From Benincasa hispida (lineage: Eukaryota > Streptophyta > Magnoliopsida > Cucurbitales > Cucurbitaceae), in the NCBI RefSeq assembly GCF_009727055.1, contig NC_052358.1, forward strand, positions 46,193,225-46,257,224: a DNA stretch of 64,000 nt. The letters are read 5' to 3'. Within the stretch, counting starts at the first letter, position 1. Every line of letters starts with the position of its first letter. Of the stretch, positions 25,394 to 38,427 are shown one piece after another. Position numbers and translations under genes: made by a program. The notes beneath the pieces were generated by a model. That model was not told the DNA's origin. It ran no database searches and was given only the letters and a program-made list of their open reading frames with translations.

Positions 25394-26252
25394 GAAGGTC
25401 GATTAATTTAATTAAAGAGTTTAATCAATTAATCTCGTGCCATTGGAGCTTCAATCTATAAGTCTATAAGGTCTCCTTGTTAGCTCAATAAGGATTAATG
25501 AGAATTAAATTATTTTTTGATTAATTTGAATTATTCAAATTAAATAAAAGGAATTAATTGTATATGATACAATTAATATAATGTATGTGATACATTATAA
25601 TATAAAGTTTTAATGAGAGAAACAAATATTTGAATATGATTCAAATATTATTGATATGAATATGATTCGTATATATATTAAAGTAGTTAATATATATATT
25701 AAAACTCAAATTTTCAATTTGAATTTCAAATTAAATAAACTCCCAGGGGAATTATTTAATTAACTTCCATCTCTCATAAAAATAGGAAGTGGGAGGCCAT
25801 TTTGATATGTGTAATTTTGAATCACAGTTCTTGATTATCTTCATACATCTCCATCTTCTCCACAATTCTCTTTCTAGAAAAACAAAATCTCCTTTCATCA
25901 AAATTAACATACAGAAGCCCACAACTCTCTATGATTCTTAGCTTGAGAATACCGAGGAAGATGTTGTGGTGATGTCCACGTTGTACTGTTCTTGGGTTAC
26001 TACATTCGGTGTTTGAGTTTGAGAGGAGTTTTTTCACAGTTCATGATTTCACAAGAGGGGAAGCGAGAAGACGGTACTTCAAGGGTTAGTAACATATCCC
26101 TGTCCTCTCTTTATTAATTCAGTAGGGCATGCTTAGGTTCTCTGTTGTTTATCCTGTTTTTTCCGTCACTCTGTATTTTATAGTTCTATATAAACGAAAC
26201 TAGAGACATGAATGCATTCACATGCTTCCGCTTCGGGAATTCAATCCCTTCA
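25394..26252 (+). mobile_element. Copia LTR fragment, plus orientation
   Basis: This is the second half of a related LTR. It starts inside the element at the edge of 25393 and runs to the LTR end GAATTCAATCCCTTCA at 26252. Its first half is not adjacent. No PBS follows. It is one layer of the nested Copia cluster. Confidence 0.75.
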
Positions 26253-26810
26253 CCCAGCTCCCCATTCGGTCCTATCCCCAAAATGGTAGGCTTATTGAGT
26301 TAGTGATACAGACCACTCCCGCCCATACAAATTAAAGAACAAACTCCACAGGCAGAAGTCCATAACTCACTCAGGATTGAGATCGAGTTACATATAATCA
26401 TCCTATTACATGTTAATCTTTTCAGTCAACGGTGTTACGAAGAAAGATAACTATCTTGCAGTCCGGTCTTATACAAACTCTCTGTATAGGATACCCCCAC
26501 TCACATATTTACACATGAATGACTTGAGTCGAATCCTTTGTAATACTTACAACATTTGTGACACGTACAAAGTGGGTTGTGTCCATATTGTTACTAGAAC
26601 CTTATCCATGTGACCTTTTAGGTTATTACTTGAACATGATCCAACTATATGTCAACCACATACTGTTTAAGTTACATTAAATAACCTTGGATCCTAATTT
26701 TTGGATTGAGTTACACAAGTCCAAGTTATAAATAAAATAACTCTTTATTTTATTAATAAATAAAATGTTTACATATTACAACTATGAGATTTAAGACATA
26801 AATCCCAACA
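26253..26810 (-). mobile_element. Copia LTR fragment, minus orientation
   Basis: On the minus strand the LTR starts TGTTGGGATTTATGTC at 26810 and runs left to 26253, where the plus-strand LTR end interrupts it. The missing part is not seen nearby. This appears to be the oldest layer at this edge of the cluster. Confidence 0.75.
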
Positions 26811-27779
26811 CCATAAACCTTGCTCGATGGGCCAAAATCAAATTGCGCTCGAATTGGCCCTTTGGATCGGGCTCAAATTGGCCCTTCAAATATATTATAT
26901 TATTGATTTTTATTTTACTTACAATTTAAAAATAGCCTTGAAGAGACTTATTTATATATTATTCAACCCTCCTCATTCATCAATTTTTCCAATGGGGTAT
27001 AAGAATAAAGTTATTTTTTTTAATGATTTTTACTTTTCAATTCTCTCCTACCCTTGCATTTAATCCCTCATTTATTGATTTTAGTCTCCATGCATGTGTA
27101 GATGAAATTTCGTTAGTTGTTGAATTGATTTTTTTAGATTTAAAAGTATTATTGTTTTTTAATTAGTATTAGTAATTATATTAAAAATATATATTATTAT
27201 ATTAGATTGGGCATTTAGGATGGTCATCGATAGGCCAATCCAAATACGGCTCAAATGGGTTGTCGGCTCAATTTTTTTTTTTTTTTAAAAAAAGATAGAT
27301 GTATATCCAATCCAATTTATGAAAATGTTGGATTGGGCCAGGTTGGTCAACCATTGACTTTGGCCTAGGCTTGGATCGAATTTGAGCTGGGTTATTTACT
27401 TCTCACACTGTGGGCTCATCGAGTTCACAATTGCTCAAATCTCACAATTCCTTGGAGTTCACAACTTCATTCCTTGCCTCAAATACCTTCGAGTGAGGAG
27501 TACTACGAAAGTGTGTTATCGATATACAACTGTTAGTGATTAGTGTGTTTATTTCATATTTGATGAGTATATAGAATGGATTGGAAATATTAATTTTTGT
27601 TTGTGGATAAATTATTATAGAAGTGTGCTTCATTGCAGGTAACTTTGTATTTAGTTTTGTGGTAGAGTGTATTGGTCTGTCTATTGTTATATTTCAGGTT
27701 TGAGTTCAGTAAATTCATAGGTGGAAGAAAAATATTGATGGCTTGCCATGCAAAATTTTTTATATTTTTTAATAAAAAA
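26811..27779. other. Intergenic, AT-rich, with small repeat-like patches
   Basis: No gene seen. GGCTCAAATTGGCCC-type phrases recur at about 26840-26890 and 27200-27400. The phrase TTGGAGTTCACAACT near 27452 recurs near 28330, on the other side of the CACTA fragment. Both could be remnants of short non-autonomous DNA transposons. Confidence 0.4.
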
Positions 27780-28165
27780 AAATGACGGTCATTTCCTGAC
27801 CCAACACGAGACATATAATGTCGTTGTCAACTTTTTGACTGATATTATAAATGGATTCGATAACGATTATTTTTTTTTAAAAAAAAAGACAATAATTGAA
27901 AAATGGGACATAGATTTTAGGCTTCAATGTCGGTTTAAAGGGTTTCAATGGATTCTAGGCTTCAGTTGACAAACGACATTAAAGGGCTTTATTGTCCGTT
28001 GTCAACCGACATTAAAACCCTTTAATGTCGGTTTAAAACTGACATTAAAGGCAACCGACATTAAAGGGCTTTAATAACACTATTTTTAATGTCCGTTGTC
28101 AACCGACATTAAAACCCTTTAATGTCGGTTTAAAACTGACATCAAAATCCAGAATTCTTGTAGTG
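27780..28165 (-). mobile_element. CACTA transposon terminal fragment
   Basis: The right edge reads GAATTCTTGTAGTG (28152-28165), the complement of a CACTACAAGAATTC terminus of the CACTA (En/Spm) superfamily. Inside are palindromic subterminal repeats. CCGACATTAAAACCC followed by TTTAATGTCGGTTTAAAAC occurs twice, near 28000 and 28100, about 103 bp apart. No matching left terminus and no transposase were found, so this is a fragment or a short derivative with an undefined left edge. Confidence 0.65.
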
Positions 28166-31127
28166 AGTAGGAATTGAAATGAGTGAAATTGTGAACACCA
28201 TTCTTTGTCTGGCTCAAGGAGTTTGTGGGTCCCACTACTAAAAAAATCAATTTTATACATTATTAACTCCTTACACTAAAGGTCCAAGGAGTTCCCAACA
28301 TCCCCATACTTCATAACTTTTTGGAGTTCACAACTCCACTCCTTGTCCTAAATGTCCCCTAATTATATTTTTTTAAAAAAATTAAACTAAAAGTTAGGTG
28401 ATTATTAATGAGATAAATGCATAATTAAATGTTAAAGTCAAGGGTTTGAAAGTTAGAATATATCATGAACAAGATATAATATTGATTGGCCACACACATT
28501 TTATAACCATAAAAGGTGCTTTAATGCTACACAAGGTTTGATTTGGGTTGAAAGGCAAGAGGAAAAGAAAAGAAAAATATAATCAATAAGGTTGGTAGGA
28601 TATATATTATGGTCCATGATTTAGTGAGATAAAGGTATGAATTTGAGAGAGAGAGAGAGATAAATAGTTTTTTTTTCCCCTCTTTGTATGGCTAAGATAC
28701 TTGAATGATGCTCATGGTCATGCATGGTGTTTATATAGTGGACCCTTTTTATGAGTGATGGTGACGGTGAAGACATCCTTTAAAGTTCCCATTGATTTTT
28801 TTTCATTCAAATAAGTGAGAGAAAGTGGAAAGTTGTAAACAACAAAGATATTTCCATGGCTTCAAGTGGCCAAGTGCATATTGATGGAGCTTAATGTTGG
28901 GTGAGATTTAAGTACCATTGACCTTTTCTTTTTGTATATATGTTTGCAAATTGAATTGAATCCTAGTTTCAATGCACTTTCCATTCATTCAATAATTAGG
29001 GCCATTATTGAGCGTTGTTCCAGATAAGGTCCAAAGTACTTTATAGACAAGCTCAAGTCTAAAGGAAATATAGAAACTTACATAGAGGTATGCGTGTCCC
29101 AAAAAAGAAAGTCAAACCCTCGAACTCCAAGTAGACTAGCCAAGTTGGTGGAGTTTCACCAAAGGAAAAATAATCGAACCGAGCCTGCTGCTACCATTTT
29201 GCAACCAAGATGGTCACATCCATTATGATATCACTGGTATTGCACATATCCCTAAGCAGGTGTCAGAAGAATGAGCTTATAAGTAACACCATACCAACAA
29301 CCTCAAAGAGTAAGTAATTCTCTCTAATTCTTAGCTGAGCTAAATGCTTCATCTCCTAATGTAGGCATCAGTGTGTACTCAATTTGATACCACACTGATG
29401 CAAGTACTCTTGTTCAGGTCAGCTCCAGTGACATGTCTAGACCAGAGGAATAGGTAGGATGAGAAACCAAAGCTCGTGTGTGAGTCCCTACACCAACAGA
29501 GATCAAATAAGAGAGTTCAATGATTATGATTGTGCTGATGAATATGATTTAGTTATATTTTATTCTTTGTTTTATTTGCTTGTTATGTGTTTTATTTTTT
29601 CCATTTCAAATACTTCAATACCTTTCATCTTTCTTGTAGAACATTCGCTTTATCTCTGACCTTATCATTTCTAATAGGGAGATCCTCCAATTAAAAATAC
29701 AGTTAATTTCATAATCAATAAGAACATTTACAGTTTTCATTTCATATACATATAAAGTAGCGCAAAATTTAAAATTTAATAATACATCCCCTTCAACACT
29801 ATAATCTACTTTTCTATGTTTAAATTTAAAATTTACCCTCCACCAAATTACAACAATCTCAAACTAAATGTTAGAGTGTATTGATCACAAACTTGTATGA
29901 AAAGAAGTATTGACCACGTTTTTGTAGGGAGATTTAATACAAAAAGCAATTGGTGACCAAATTTCAAAGTACAACTCCTTTTCCACTTTGAGATAAGAAT
30001 GTAAAAAAAAAAATTAGGAGAAATTGGAAGAAGCAATTAAAAAAAAAAACGAAAAAAAAAAAAAACAATTGAGGATATGGTTTGTAATCTCCACCACTTG
30101 GACTTCCCATAATTATTTCTTCAACCTACTCTTTGTTTTCTGTTCTTTTTCTCCCAACATTATCCAATTATTTATACACCTTATCTCTTCAAAACACACA
30201 ACGAAAATTATATCAAATTCTACAAATCAACCAACCACTTTAGAATTAATTTGTTACTAATTGACCCAAATTTATCTAAATAAAATTAATTATCCTTCAA
30301 ATAGAAAGATCACGAAAATTCGAGAAAGAGTGGTAAGCAAATACGTTGAGATTTGAAGTCAATATTGCTCTCAACTAACCGTGAAAATTTATTATAAATA
30401 ACTTGATGTTAGAAGAATGAGATTAATCGGATAATATTCTAGATTAATTTCAAATTTATTATAAATAACTTGATGTTAGAAGAATGAAATTAATCGGGTA
30501 ATGTTCTAGATTAATTTCTCAATTTTAAAGAACTAATGAATAATATTTCTACTTCAAAAAATCTACAAAAATTCGTCAATATTCTAAACTAATTAGATAA
30601 AATTCCTAATTAATTAGATAAAATTCCTAGGCAAGTTTATTTCATTTTATTATTTTGCTTCATAGTTCTTTTTTTCTTTTTAAAACTCGAAATCTACGCA
30701 TTCCAATCCAAATTTGAACTCACTTCATTTGTTTTCCTTAATAAATTTTCCTTTTTGGTTTTACACTGTATTCTTGATGTCCTAATATTCATTTTCTTTT
30801 AAAATTCAAGCACCAATTTATTGCAGAAGGTTATCAGGTTAAATCAGATCTCTTAATCAATCTATAAGATCAGTCTCTTTTTGGTAATTTTTATTACTTG
30901 TGGTAGTCTTATTATTATCTCCTTTTATCCTTTAAATAAACCATTTACGTAAATCAAGAACCAAAATGATTCTTAAAACACAAAATCATATTACTTTTTC
31001 CTTTCTCCTAGAAGTAAAAACCAAGTAGTATTGTAACCTCAGGTTACAAAATCATCAAAAGAAGCCCAAAGAATCTTACTGAAAAAATTGAACAGAACAA
31101 AACAAAACAAATAAATGCAGATATCAC
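28166..31127. other. Intergenic region
   Basis: No convincing gene on either strand. It holds a GA microsatellite (about 28644-28662), poly-A runs near 30005-30066 and a 67-bp tandem duplication (30385-30518). A less AT-rich patch at about 29030-29480 may be a remnant of a repeated element, but I could not name it. Confidence 0.5.
30385..30518. repeat. Two-copy 67-bp tandem repeat
   Basis: Units at 30385-30451 and 30452-30518 both contain AAATTTATTATAAATAACTT and GATGTTAGAAGAATGA, with a few substitutions. It is a simple local duplication. Confidence 0.9.
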
Positions 31128-31295
31128 ATGCAGCTGCTCAATCATATGATACACAAAAATACAGTACAAGAGAAACCCAAACCCACTAGAGAAAATTGGG
31201 CATCACAAATTCCATCAGACCACATAAAATATGGGACAATATATTACAAGGGAAGGGAAAAAAAGAATCTAAGAATACATAGAGAAGGAGAGAAT

Positions 31296-34200
31296 TTATT
31301 TAGCGGTAGGCCTAGAGGAATTAGAATGGGCAGCAGCTGCTTTTACAAGAGTAGTTGGCTTGAAAGCACTTTTTGGGTTTAAAGCCTTTCTGATCTTCAA
31401 CACGGCCCATGCTGTTCCAATTGCATGCCCTGCTGCACCAAGCCCATCATTTGTTGCTTTCCCTGCTTCATCTCCATATCTGCAAGATCCCAACTTTCAA
31501 TTTTGTATTCATCTTGGTATGAAATCGACAATTAATTAAAAAAAGGAACCGTTGCAAATATAACAATCATATTCAAAATATTAGCATATATAATAATACT
31601 TTTTAAAAAATGCAAATATAGCAAAATCTATCAACGATAGACTTCTATCATTGATAAACTCTCGACAGACCATATCATTTGTTGCTTTCCCTGTTATATT
31701 TGCAATTTTTTTTAAAATGTTACTATACACTTGGTTATTAATCTTAAAATTGCTACCAATTACAATTACCCTTAAAAAAATCTATGTTACTTACACTAGC
31801 AATTTATTATTAGAGAGAAATAGCAAATAACACATAACGTGGAAGTTAGAAGGGTTTATATATAGCACACGCACACCCTTTGGATCCTAGGTCAAAGTTA
31901 TAAATAACATAAATACATATACATCCCAAAATTCAAGATATTCAAGTAGTTTAAACTACTTTTCAAAGACCGTACTTAAATCACCTGGCATTCCAATGTT
32001 ATATATATATAAGAAATCAGAAGAGCAAAGTTTAAACTACTATGGGAGTTTCCCAAAGTATCTGACTTCTTTAGGCAGTACCTTTCTGAAACAAGTCCTG
32101 TAGTCACAACGGATGTAGTTGACATCACATTCTTTCCTGCCACTTCAACTGCATCGCAAACCTTGTCTGTACATACAGAGATTTCATATATGATACATTA
32201 GTAAAGCACTTCCAATGTCTATTTTCAGACACTTTATTAATCTAATAATCAGAATGCAAACAGCAAAGAACAAAGATGGATGATTCTGGGTTTTCTGGCT
32301 CTCAGGATCGAACCCAGTTCGTTTGGATCATTGAACTTGAGTATTGAACCAAACCAACCTCGAATGGTTCAAGATCAGCTGTTTTTTTAGTTGTAGTTAA
32401 GAGTCTATCAACTAAGAGTTGATTTAAGCCCAAGAATGAGGCACACTCTGCCTCCCTGTTACGTGCAAAGTTGTTTCATGTTTCTGCATTTGACACAAAA
32501 GACTGGTGACAATTGGCAAACCAATCCTTGAGAATTCTACATCTAAATTACACATCTAAGATAGGTAATTACCAACTTAAGTTCCTATGTTCTCTGCTTA
32601 AGACACTAATTCCTTGTCCCTGTTTGATAGCCAAGTTCTAAAATTTGAAAGCTACAAAAGAGCAGTTTTTATTATAGAAATTTCGGTAGGAATTCGCCAA
32701 GTTATGAAAGATGCAAACTATTGTAAGAAGTTAAGAGAAGATAGGTTTAATTTTAAAAAATATAAATCCAAAAACCAAAGGTTCACTAAAACGAAGCCTG
32801 TTCTAAAATTTGAAAGCTACAAAAGAGCAGTTTTTATTATAGAAATTTCACTAGAAATTCGCCAATTGAAGAAAGATGCAAACTATTGCAAGAAGTTAAA
32901 AGAAGATAGGTTTAATTTTCAAAAATAAAAAACCAAAAACCAAAGGTTCACTAAACAGAGCCTTAGATTATGGTGTTCTATTTTTGAAAATTAATTTGAT
33001 AAACACTAGTTCTATCCATAAACATCTATGTTTAGTTATCCACCTTTGTACTAATGTTTGAAAAAACCAAATAAGTTTTGAAAACTAAAAAGAAAGTAAT
33101 TCCCAAAATCATTTAAATTATTTAGAATTTAGTCCGAGTTCAAGTGTTCAATTAAGAAATGAAACGAAATAAACAAAAATTTCAAAAACAGAAGCTAAAA
33201 ACAATCGCCCCATTAGGTAACCATTTGGTTTTTTGTTTTTTGTTTTTGAATATTAAACCTATAGACAAGAGTTCCACAACAAATTTCTTCATGTGTTATC
33301 TACATCGGTTGAAAAAACTAAACCAAAATTTGAAAACTAAAAAAAGTAGATTTTCAAAACTTATTTTTATCTTTAGAATTTGGCTAAGGATTTAACCATA
33401 CTTTAAAAAAAATGCAAATCATTGTATGAAAGCAAGAAGAAATAGGCTTAATTTTTAAAAATCGAAAACGAAATGGTTACTAAACATGGCTCAAACAATT
33501 ACAAAACGGGTGTGGTCTTCAAAAACTTGTTAGCTTTTAGAATTTGACTAGGAATGGAAGTGCTCTCTTTTTTAATAAGTGGAGGGAAACAAGTCTAATT
33601 TTAATGAAACAGAGAACAAAAAATGAAAAATTTGTTGGTCTTAGAATTTGACTAGGAATTGAACTGTGTTCTCTTTCTCTCTCTTACAATGGACGAAAAC
33701 CATAATATAGAGATCGAATGAAAACAAGTCTAAATCTTGAAGACAGAAAACGAAAAAACGAAAGACTCGTTTGGCATTACTAGAGTAAAAACTGGTTTTC
33801 AAAAAATTTATTTTTATTCAAACTGTTTTGATAAAAAGGAGTTCAAAATACAATATTTTAGAAGGTTGCTAAACGACTTATTTTCAAAATTACACACTTG
33901 AAAACTTAAACCAAACACATAGAAGCCACTATTTGACAACATGATTTGGTTTCTGTTTTTCGGTTTTTAATTTTTAAAAATTAAGCTTACAAATACTTCT
34001 TTCAGTTCAATGTTCTGTTATCTATTAAAAATTAAGCTTACAAATACTTCTTTCAGTTCTATGTTCTGATATCTATTTGCTAAATTTTAAAAAGTCACTA
34101 GAGTTTGACACAGTGCAGTATGCAACACACTTGAGCTTGATATGAAACAAATTTGCTATGTCTAAATATGTAGAGATTCAAACCACAAGTAAGAAGAGAA

Positions 34201-35288
34201 ATGAAGAGCTCACTGAATCCATCCAATGAAGCAAGAACAATTTCCCCAGGAAGAAGACTGAAGAATTTCTTCCCCACTTTAGAGTTCACTATAGAACTTG
34301 TAAAGAATCCAGACACTTTCACAACCCCAGAAAGTATTCCATTCGCCACTTTCTCCGTCATCTTCGTCAGCTTCTTCACACTGTAACAAATCACCAAAAA
34401 CATTACAATTCCGAAAAACAATACCAAAAAACAAAAAAGGGGTAATGCAATTTCAAACCTCTTTATACTCTTCATAGCTGCCGGACTTATCTCTGCATCA
34501 GAACGAGGTCCCATCCGCTTCTTCATATACTCATTCCCCCAATTCAATCGATCCACAGTTACATCCCCACACCACAAAATCCCCTTAATCACCTGTCCCG
34601 ATCCCGCCGCAATCAGCCGTGCGATTTTTCCGCTGTAATCGTCGACGTTCGGCGCCAATGTCGTCCAATAAGCAGCAGATCTCTCTTCTAGTAACTCCCT
34701 TTTCTCCTCAGACGTCGCCATATCTTCCGGCGAGATTTCCTTCGAGACTGATCCGTCTAACACCTCCCACTTCTCTGACTCCACTTTCTGAACGGAAAAA
34801 CAACTGTACTGATCTAATATCCGATCCAATTCCTTCAATCGATCTTCCTGCCCTTTTGACGCAAAGGTCAGGCCGTATTTCAACATTTCGGGTTCGTGAT
34901 TTCCGGATGACCCATTTGAAGGAACGCTGAGAATGAAAAAATAGTGAGAATCGTCGAGTTTTACAGCGGCTTCATCTTTGGCTAATGGCCATTGAATCTC
35001 ATCGCCAATACGAGCGAGTACAGCGACGACGTTGTTCCCTTGGCTGAGACCGACGATTGAGAACTCGCCGGAAGCGAGTTCGATGCTGTTTTGTCTTTCA
35101 ATTAAATGGACTATGGCGCCTGGAATCTGAACGAGGACTTGTTCGGAGGAGTCGGGGTGTTTGTGGCCGGAAACAGGGGGGTCTTCGTCGGGAAAGAGAT
35201 TTTCGGCGAGGTCTTTCATGTCGATGGAGGGATAAAGGGAGGATGAAGAAGAAGAAGAAGAAGTGGGTTGTGGATTTGAAGAAGCCAT
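31296..35288 (-). CDS. ERD7-like: Senescence/dehydration-associated protein (ERD7-like), four exons
   Basis: The exons, in coding order, are 35288-34459, 34380-34214, 32166-32082 and 31479-31296. All introns are GT-AG and phases agree, giving 421 residues. The start is the first ATG, followed by a serine-rich N-terminus (residues 1-20). Residues 45-200 form the conserved N-terminal part (VLVQIPGAIVHLIERQ). The Senescence domain covers about residues 210-390, with VKKLTKMTEKVANGILSGVV, KKFFSLLPGEIVLASLDGF, KVCDAVEVAGKNVMS and AGHAIGTAWAVLKIRKALNP. Proteins of this family are induced by drought, cold or senescence; Arabidopsis ERD7 is reported to bind membrane lipids and associate with lipid droplets. 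The C-terminus is alanine/serine rich. Length and exon order look normal. It is the only intact host gene in the window. Exact splice sites are my reading, without transcript support. Confidence 0.9.
32635..32963. repeat. Tandem ~165-bp duplication in intron 2 of the ERD7-like gene
   Basis: The first unit starts at 32635 and the second at 32800. Both begin GTTCTAAAATTTGAAAGCTA and both end near CCAAAGGTTCACTAAA. They differ by scattered substitutions and small indels. The 104-residue open frame across them exists only because of the duplication and is not a gene. Confidence 0.85.
33974..34076. repeat. Tandem 51-bp duplication in intron 2 of the ERD7-like gene
   Basis: Units 33974-34024 and 34025-34076 share AAATTAAGCTTACAAATACT and CTTTCAGTTC with few differences. 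It lies about 140 bp downstream of exon 2. Confidence 0.9.
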
Positions 35289-36650
35289 GGATGGATTTCG
35301 AAATGATTGAGATGATCGGAGTGAAGGATTTGATTGAAATGTTGAAGAACAGAGTCGGGGATATTTATGAGAGGTGAAATCGTAGGAGCGAAGGAAAAAC
35401 AGAGCGTGTCGGTTTGGTTTCAGACTAGGCGAGTGGCGCGTGGCAGTCCATGAAGTTGCCGCGTAGAATTTGCGGAAACTTACCGTTTTTCAACGTATTA
35501 TATTGTGTATATATTATAATTTATAAGACAGTTTTAATTTTTTTTTAATTATTAGTCAGCTTTGAAATAGACCCTTCAAGTCAACGAGATTTGTAAAATA
35601 ATTTTAAGGTGAAAAATTGATCAATGTCTTAAAATTGGATTATCAAACTTATAATAGTTATAAAATTAAACTCTCAAAAGATAAAAAATGAATTCTCACA
35701 TTTATATAATTATTATAATCTCTACAATTATATAAGTTTGAGGCTCCCAATTTAACACATGTATAAGTTTGAGGATTAATTTTTACAATTGAAAGTTTGA
35801 GAGTGATTGCAGTTATCATATCTTAGAGATGATTTTTGCAATTTGCTCTAATTTAAAATGTTTTGGGTTGAGTTTAGGGAAATTTTCTAATCCTTTGGAG
35901 TCCTATATTCACTTTGTTCACTCTATAAATTTGTCGTCATAACTTAATGGACTGAATAGTCAATACTAATGTTAGTGAATCTCATCTTATTTTTAGAAGA
36001 ATGATGTTCTTGCACACAATAAATGAAAGAAGTGTAAAAAATCTTTCATACTCCACGTAATAGAAATATTTTAGTCAGTTCATTGTTATTTAAGTAACAA
36101 AAAAAAGATGACATTGTTAGAGTTGTATTATTGACAATATTTGTTTAAGGTTTGTTTTGTTCTCCTTTAGCAGGTGTTTGTTCGAATGTCTTCACATGAG
36201 TGGTTTTTGACAACTTGGTTGTTTTCGTCATGATGCAGATTCTACATATTTATAGTTTTTTTTTATTAGGAAGATTATGACCGTTTATTCTCTTCGATTG
36301 TGTTCGCTTTTCTGTTAGGTTAAGAATATTTTTTTAGGTGTTCCTCTTGTGTTACAAAGTGCATATTTAAGGAATGTTTTGTGTTTGCTAGGTGATGATT
36401 TTCATGAAAAAAGATCATTGTTGTCGTCGTTTTGTGAGTTCATCCAAAATCGCAAGTGTGTGGCCTTCTCGGTGAAGGTTGTGTGTTCTTATCTCGTCAA
36501 TTCTCATCTAGAAAATACCGATTGAGTCTACATCAAAGTTGAGAGGGATTCTCTAACTGAAGATAAACCTAAGTTCATAGAGTGAAGTGAGCTTCACTAA
36601 AAGAAAGAAAGATAAACTACTTGTTGAGTAGGAGTCTCATACTTAAGGGT
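35289..36650 (-). promoter_or_regulatory. Upstream region of the ERD7-like gene
   Basis: This holds the 5' untranslated region and promoter of the minus-strand gene, with no other gene seen. A GC-rich patch at 35405-35470 contains CACGCGCCAC on the gene strand, similar to CGCG and ABRE-like boxes of stress genes. An AT-rich TATA-like run lies near 35500-35520. These are motif impressions only. The promoter may be limited by the Copia LTR that starts at 36651. Confidence 0.4.
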
Positions 36651-38427
36651 GTTGGGTTTTATGTCCTAAAACTTGTGGTTTGTAAACAATAAAACATTTT
36701 CTATATTCAATAAAGTTATTGATTTAGTGATTTGTAATCTTGAATCCAATAAACTAAGAACCTTTAGCTATATCATGAATACTTGGACTTTATGTAAAGA
36801 CATAAAAATAGATCAAGTTCGAGTAAATAGCCAAAAAAGGTCTATGTATAGGGATAAGGTTGAGCACTTTATCCTGAGAACACTATTGAATACGACCCAC
36901 TTGTATTTTGATACAAACGATGTGTTCTTGAATCATTCATATAGAGACATGTAAGTGGGAGTATCCTATGCAATGAGTTTGCATAAGATCGGACCTCGAA
37001 ATAGTCGCTTTTACTTTATAACGTCGTTTATTATTAAGACCAACTATTTCAATATGATGACCTAGATAGCTCGATCTAAATCCTGACCTAACTATGAACT
37101 CATGTCTATACGGGATTATCCTTAGATCTACATGGGTGAGAGTGGCCAAGTTCGAAGCTCATATCTACTTCTAGAGATAGTAGAAAGGTTGTTCCCTTAA
37201 GTGTTAATTTCGAGTCTTGAACAAGGGGCCCCACCCTCTCATTGCCATGAGAGGGACCTGGTTTGGTGGTTAGATCACATACTAGTTGTTCATTAGATGA
37301 TCATCGAAACTTAAGGAATAAAAAGTAATTATATGAGTAAAATGGTAATTTTGACCCAACTGTAATTATGAACAATTTGTGAATCGACTTACTAATCAAT
37401 GTTATATCAAGTGGACTGAAATATATATCTATAGTGAGGAGAGTGCAGTTGCTGGGCTTTAATGGAGTGTCCCGGTAGTTAACGAATGTTGGTTAACTAG
37501 GTTAAAGAGTTTAGTCGGTTAAACTCAGATCATTGGAGCTCATGATCTATAGGTCCATTAGGTCCCCCAACTAGCTCATATCAAGTTAAACCTTAGAGCA
37601 GTGTGATGAGCGAATTTGAAACGTTCAAATTCAATTAAAGGAATAAGGATTGATTATATATGATATACTTAAATCAAAAGTCATTTAATTATGAATTAAA
37701 CAATAAGGAGCTTGGAAATATTAAATTCCATTTAAATATTTTTTTTTTTAGAGAAGTCGGGATTAAGTGTGAAAATATTAATTTAATATTTGATATTAAA
37801 TATGTTTAATTAATATTTAATTAATTAAAAGGTTAATTAAATATTTAAAATTTTTTTATTTAAATTAATTTTAAATTCAAAGTGGATTTTAGAAATTCAA
37901 ATTATAAATTGAATTTAAGAAATTCAATTTATAATGGTTAGTGAATTTAGTTGGATTTTTTTACTAATCTTCTTGCTTAAACACTTTCTAAACCCACATT
38001 TTGCTACCTAAATTTTACCAAACAAATTACCAAATGTTTTTATCATTTTGTTGTTAATCCTATATTTCATAGCTTCTTCCATAAATAGAAGAAAAGAAGA
38101 TGAGATTAAGAAGGATTTCCACGGTAAATTAATGCAAAATTTCTCTCTCAAATTTTTTCCAATCAAGAACACCCAAATTCCAAAATTCCTTGAAATTCAT
38201 CACAAATTTGGATCTCACAATCTATTCTAAGGCTGGAGAATAGCAGGGAAGACTAGCAGTGATGCACGGTGTGTTTGTGTTCAAAATCATCAAATGGAGA
38301 GAGAGAATTTTGAGCTACAAAGGTGGGTTGTTCTTAAACCCATATTTTTTTCATGAACAAGCATGATTAGTGTAGTTAGAATATTTTTTATCCAAATTGC
38401 TTCCGCTATCATGTTCCTAACTCTTTT
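36651..38427 (+). mobile_element. Copia solo LTR with target duplication
   Basis: It starts TGTTGGGTTTTATGTCC at 36651 and carries the group's typical U5 phrase GCTTCCGCTATCATG close to its end. AAGGG occurs directly before the start (36646-36650) and after the proposed end (38428-38432). The last bases are not the usual CA, so the end may be mutated. No PBS or coding region follows. It lies about 1.4 kb upstream of the ERD7-like start codon. Confidence 0.75.

Noticed and set aside
32614..32928. 104-codon plus-strand open frame with internal repeat
   Set aside because: It lies in an intron of the ERD7-like gene. The repeat in the peptide mirrors a DNA duplication.
34384..34458. Apparent membrane-spanning segment in the ERD7-like protein
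   Set aside because: It comes from reading through intron 1. Splicing at 34459/34380 removes it and restores the family sequence.
34619..35377. Plus-strand open frames of 103 and 106 codons
   Set aside because: They are antisense to exon 1 of the ERD7-like gene and show no domain or separate support.
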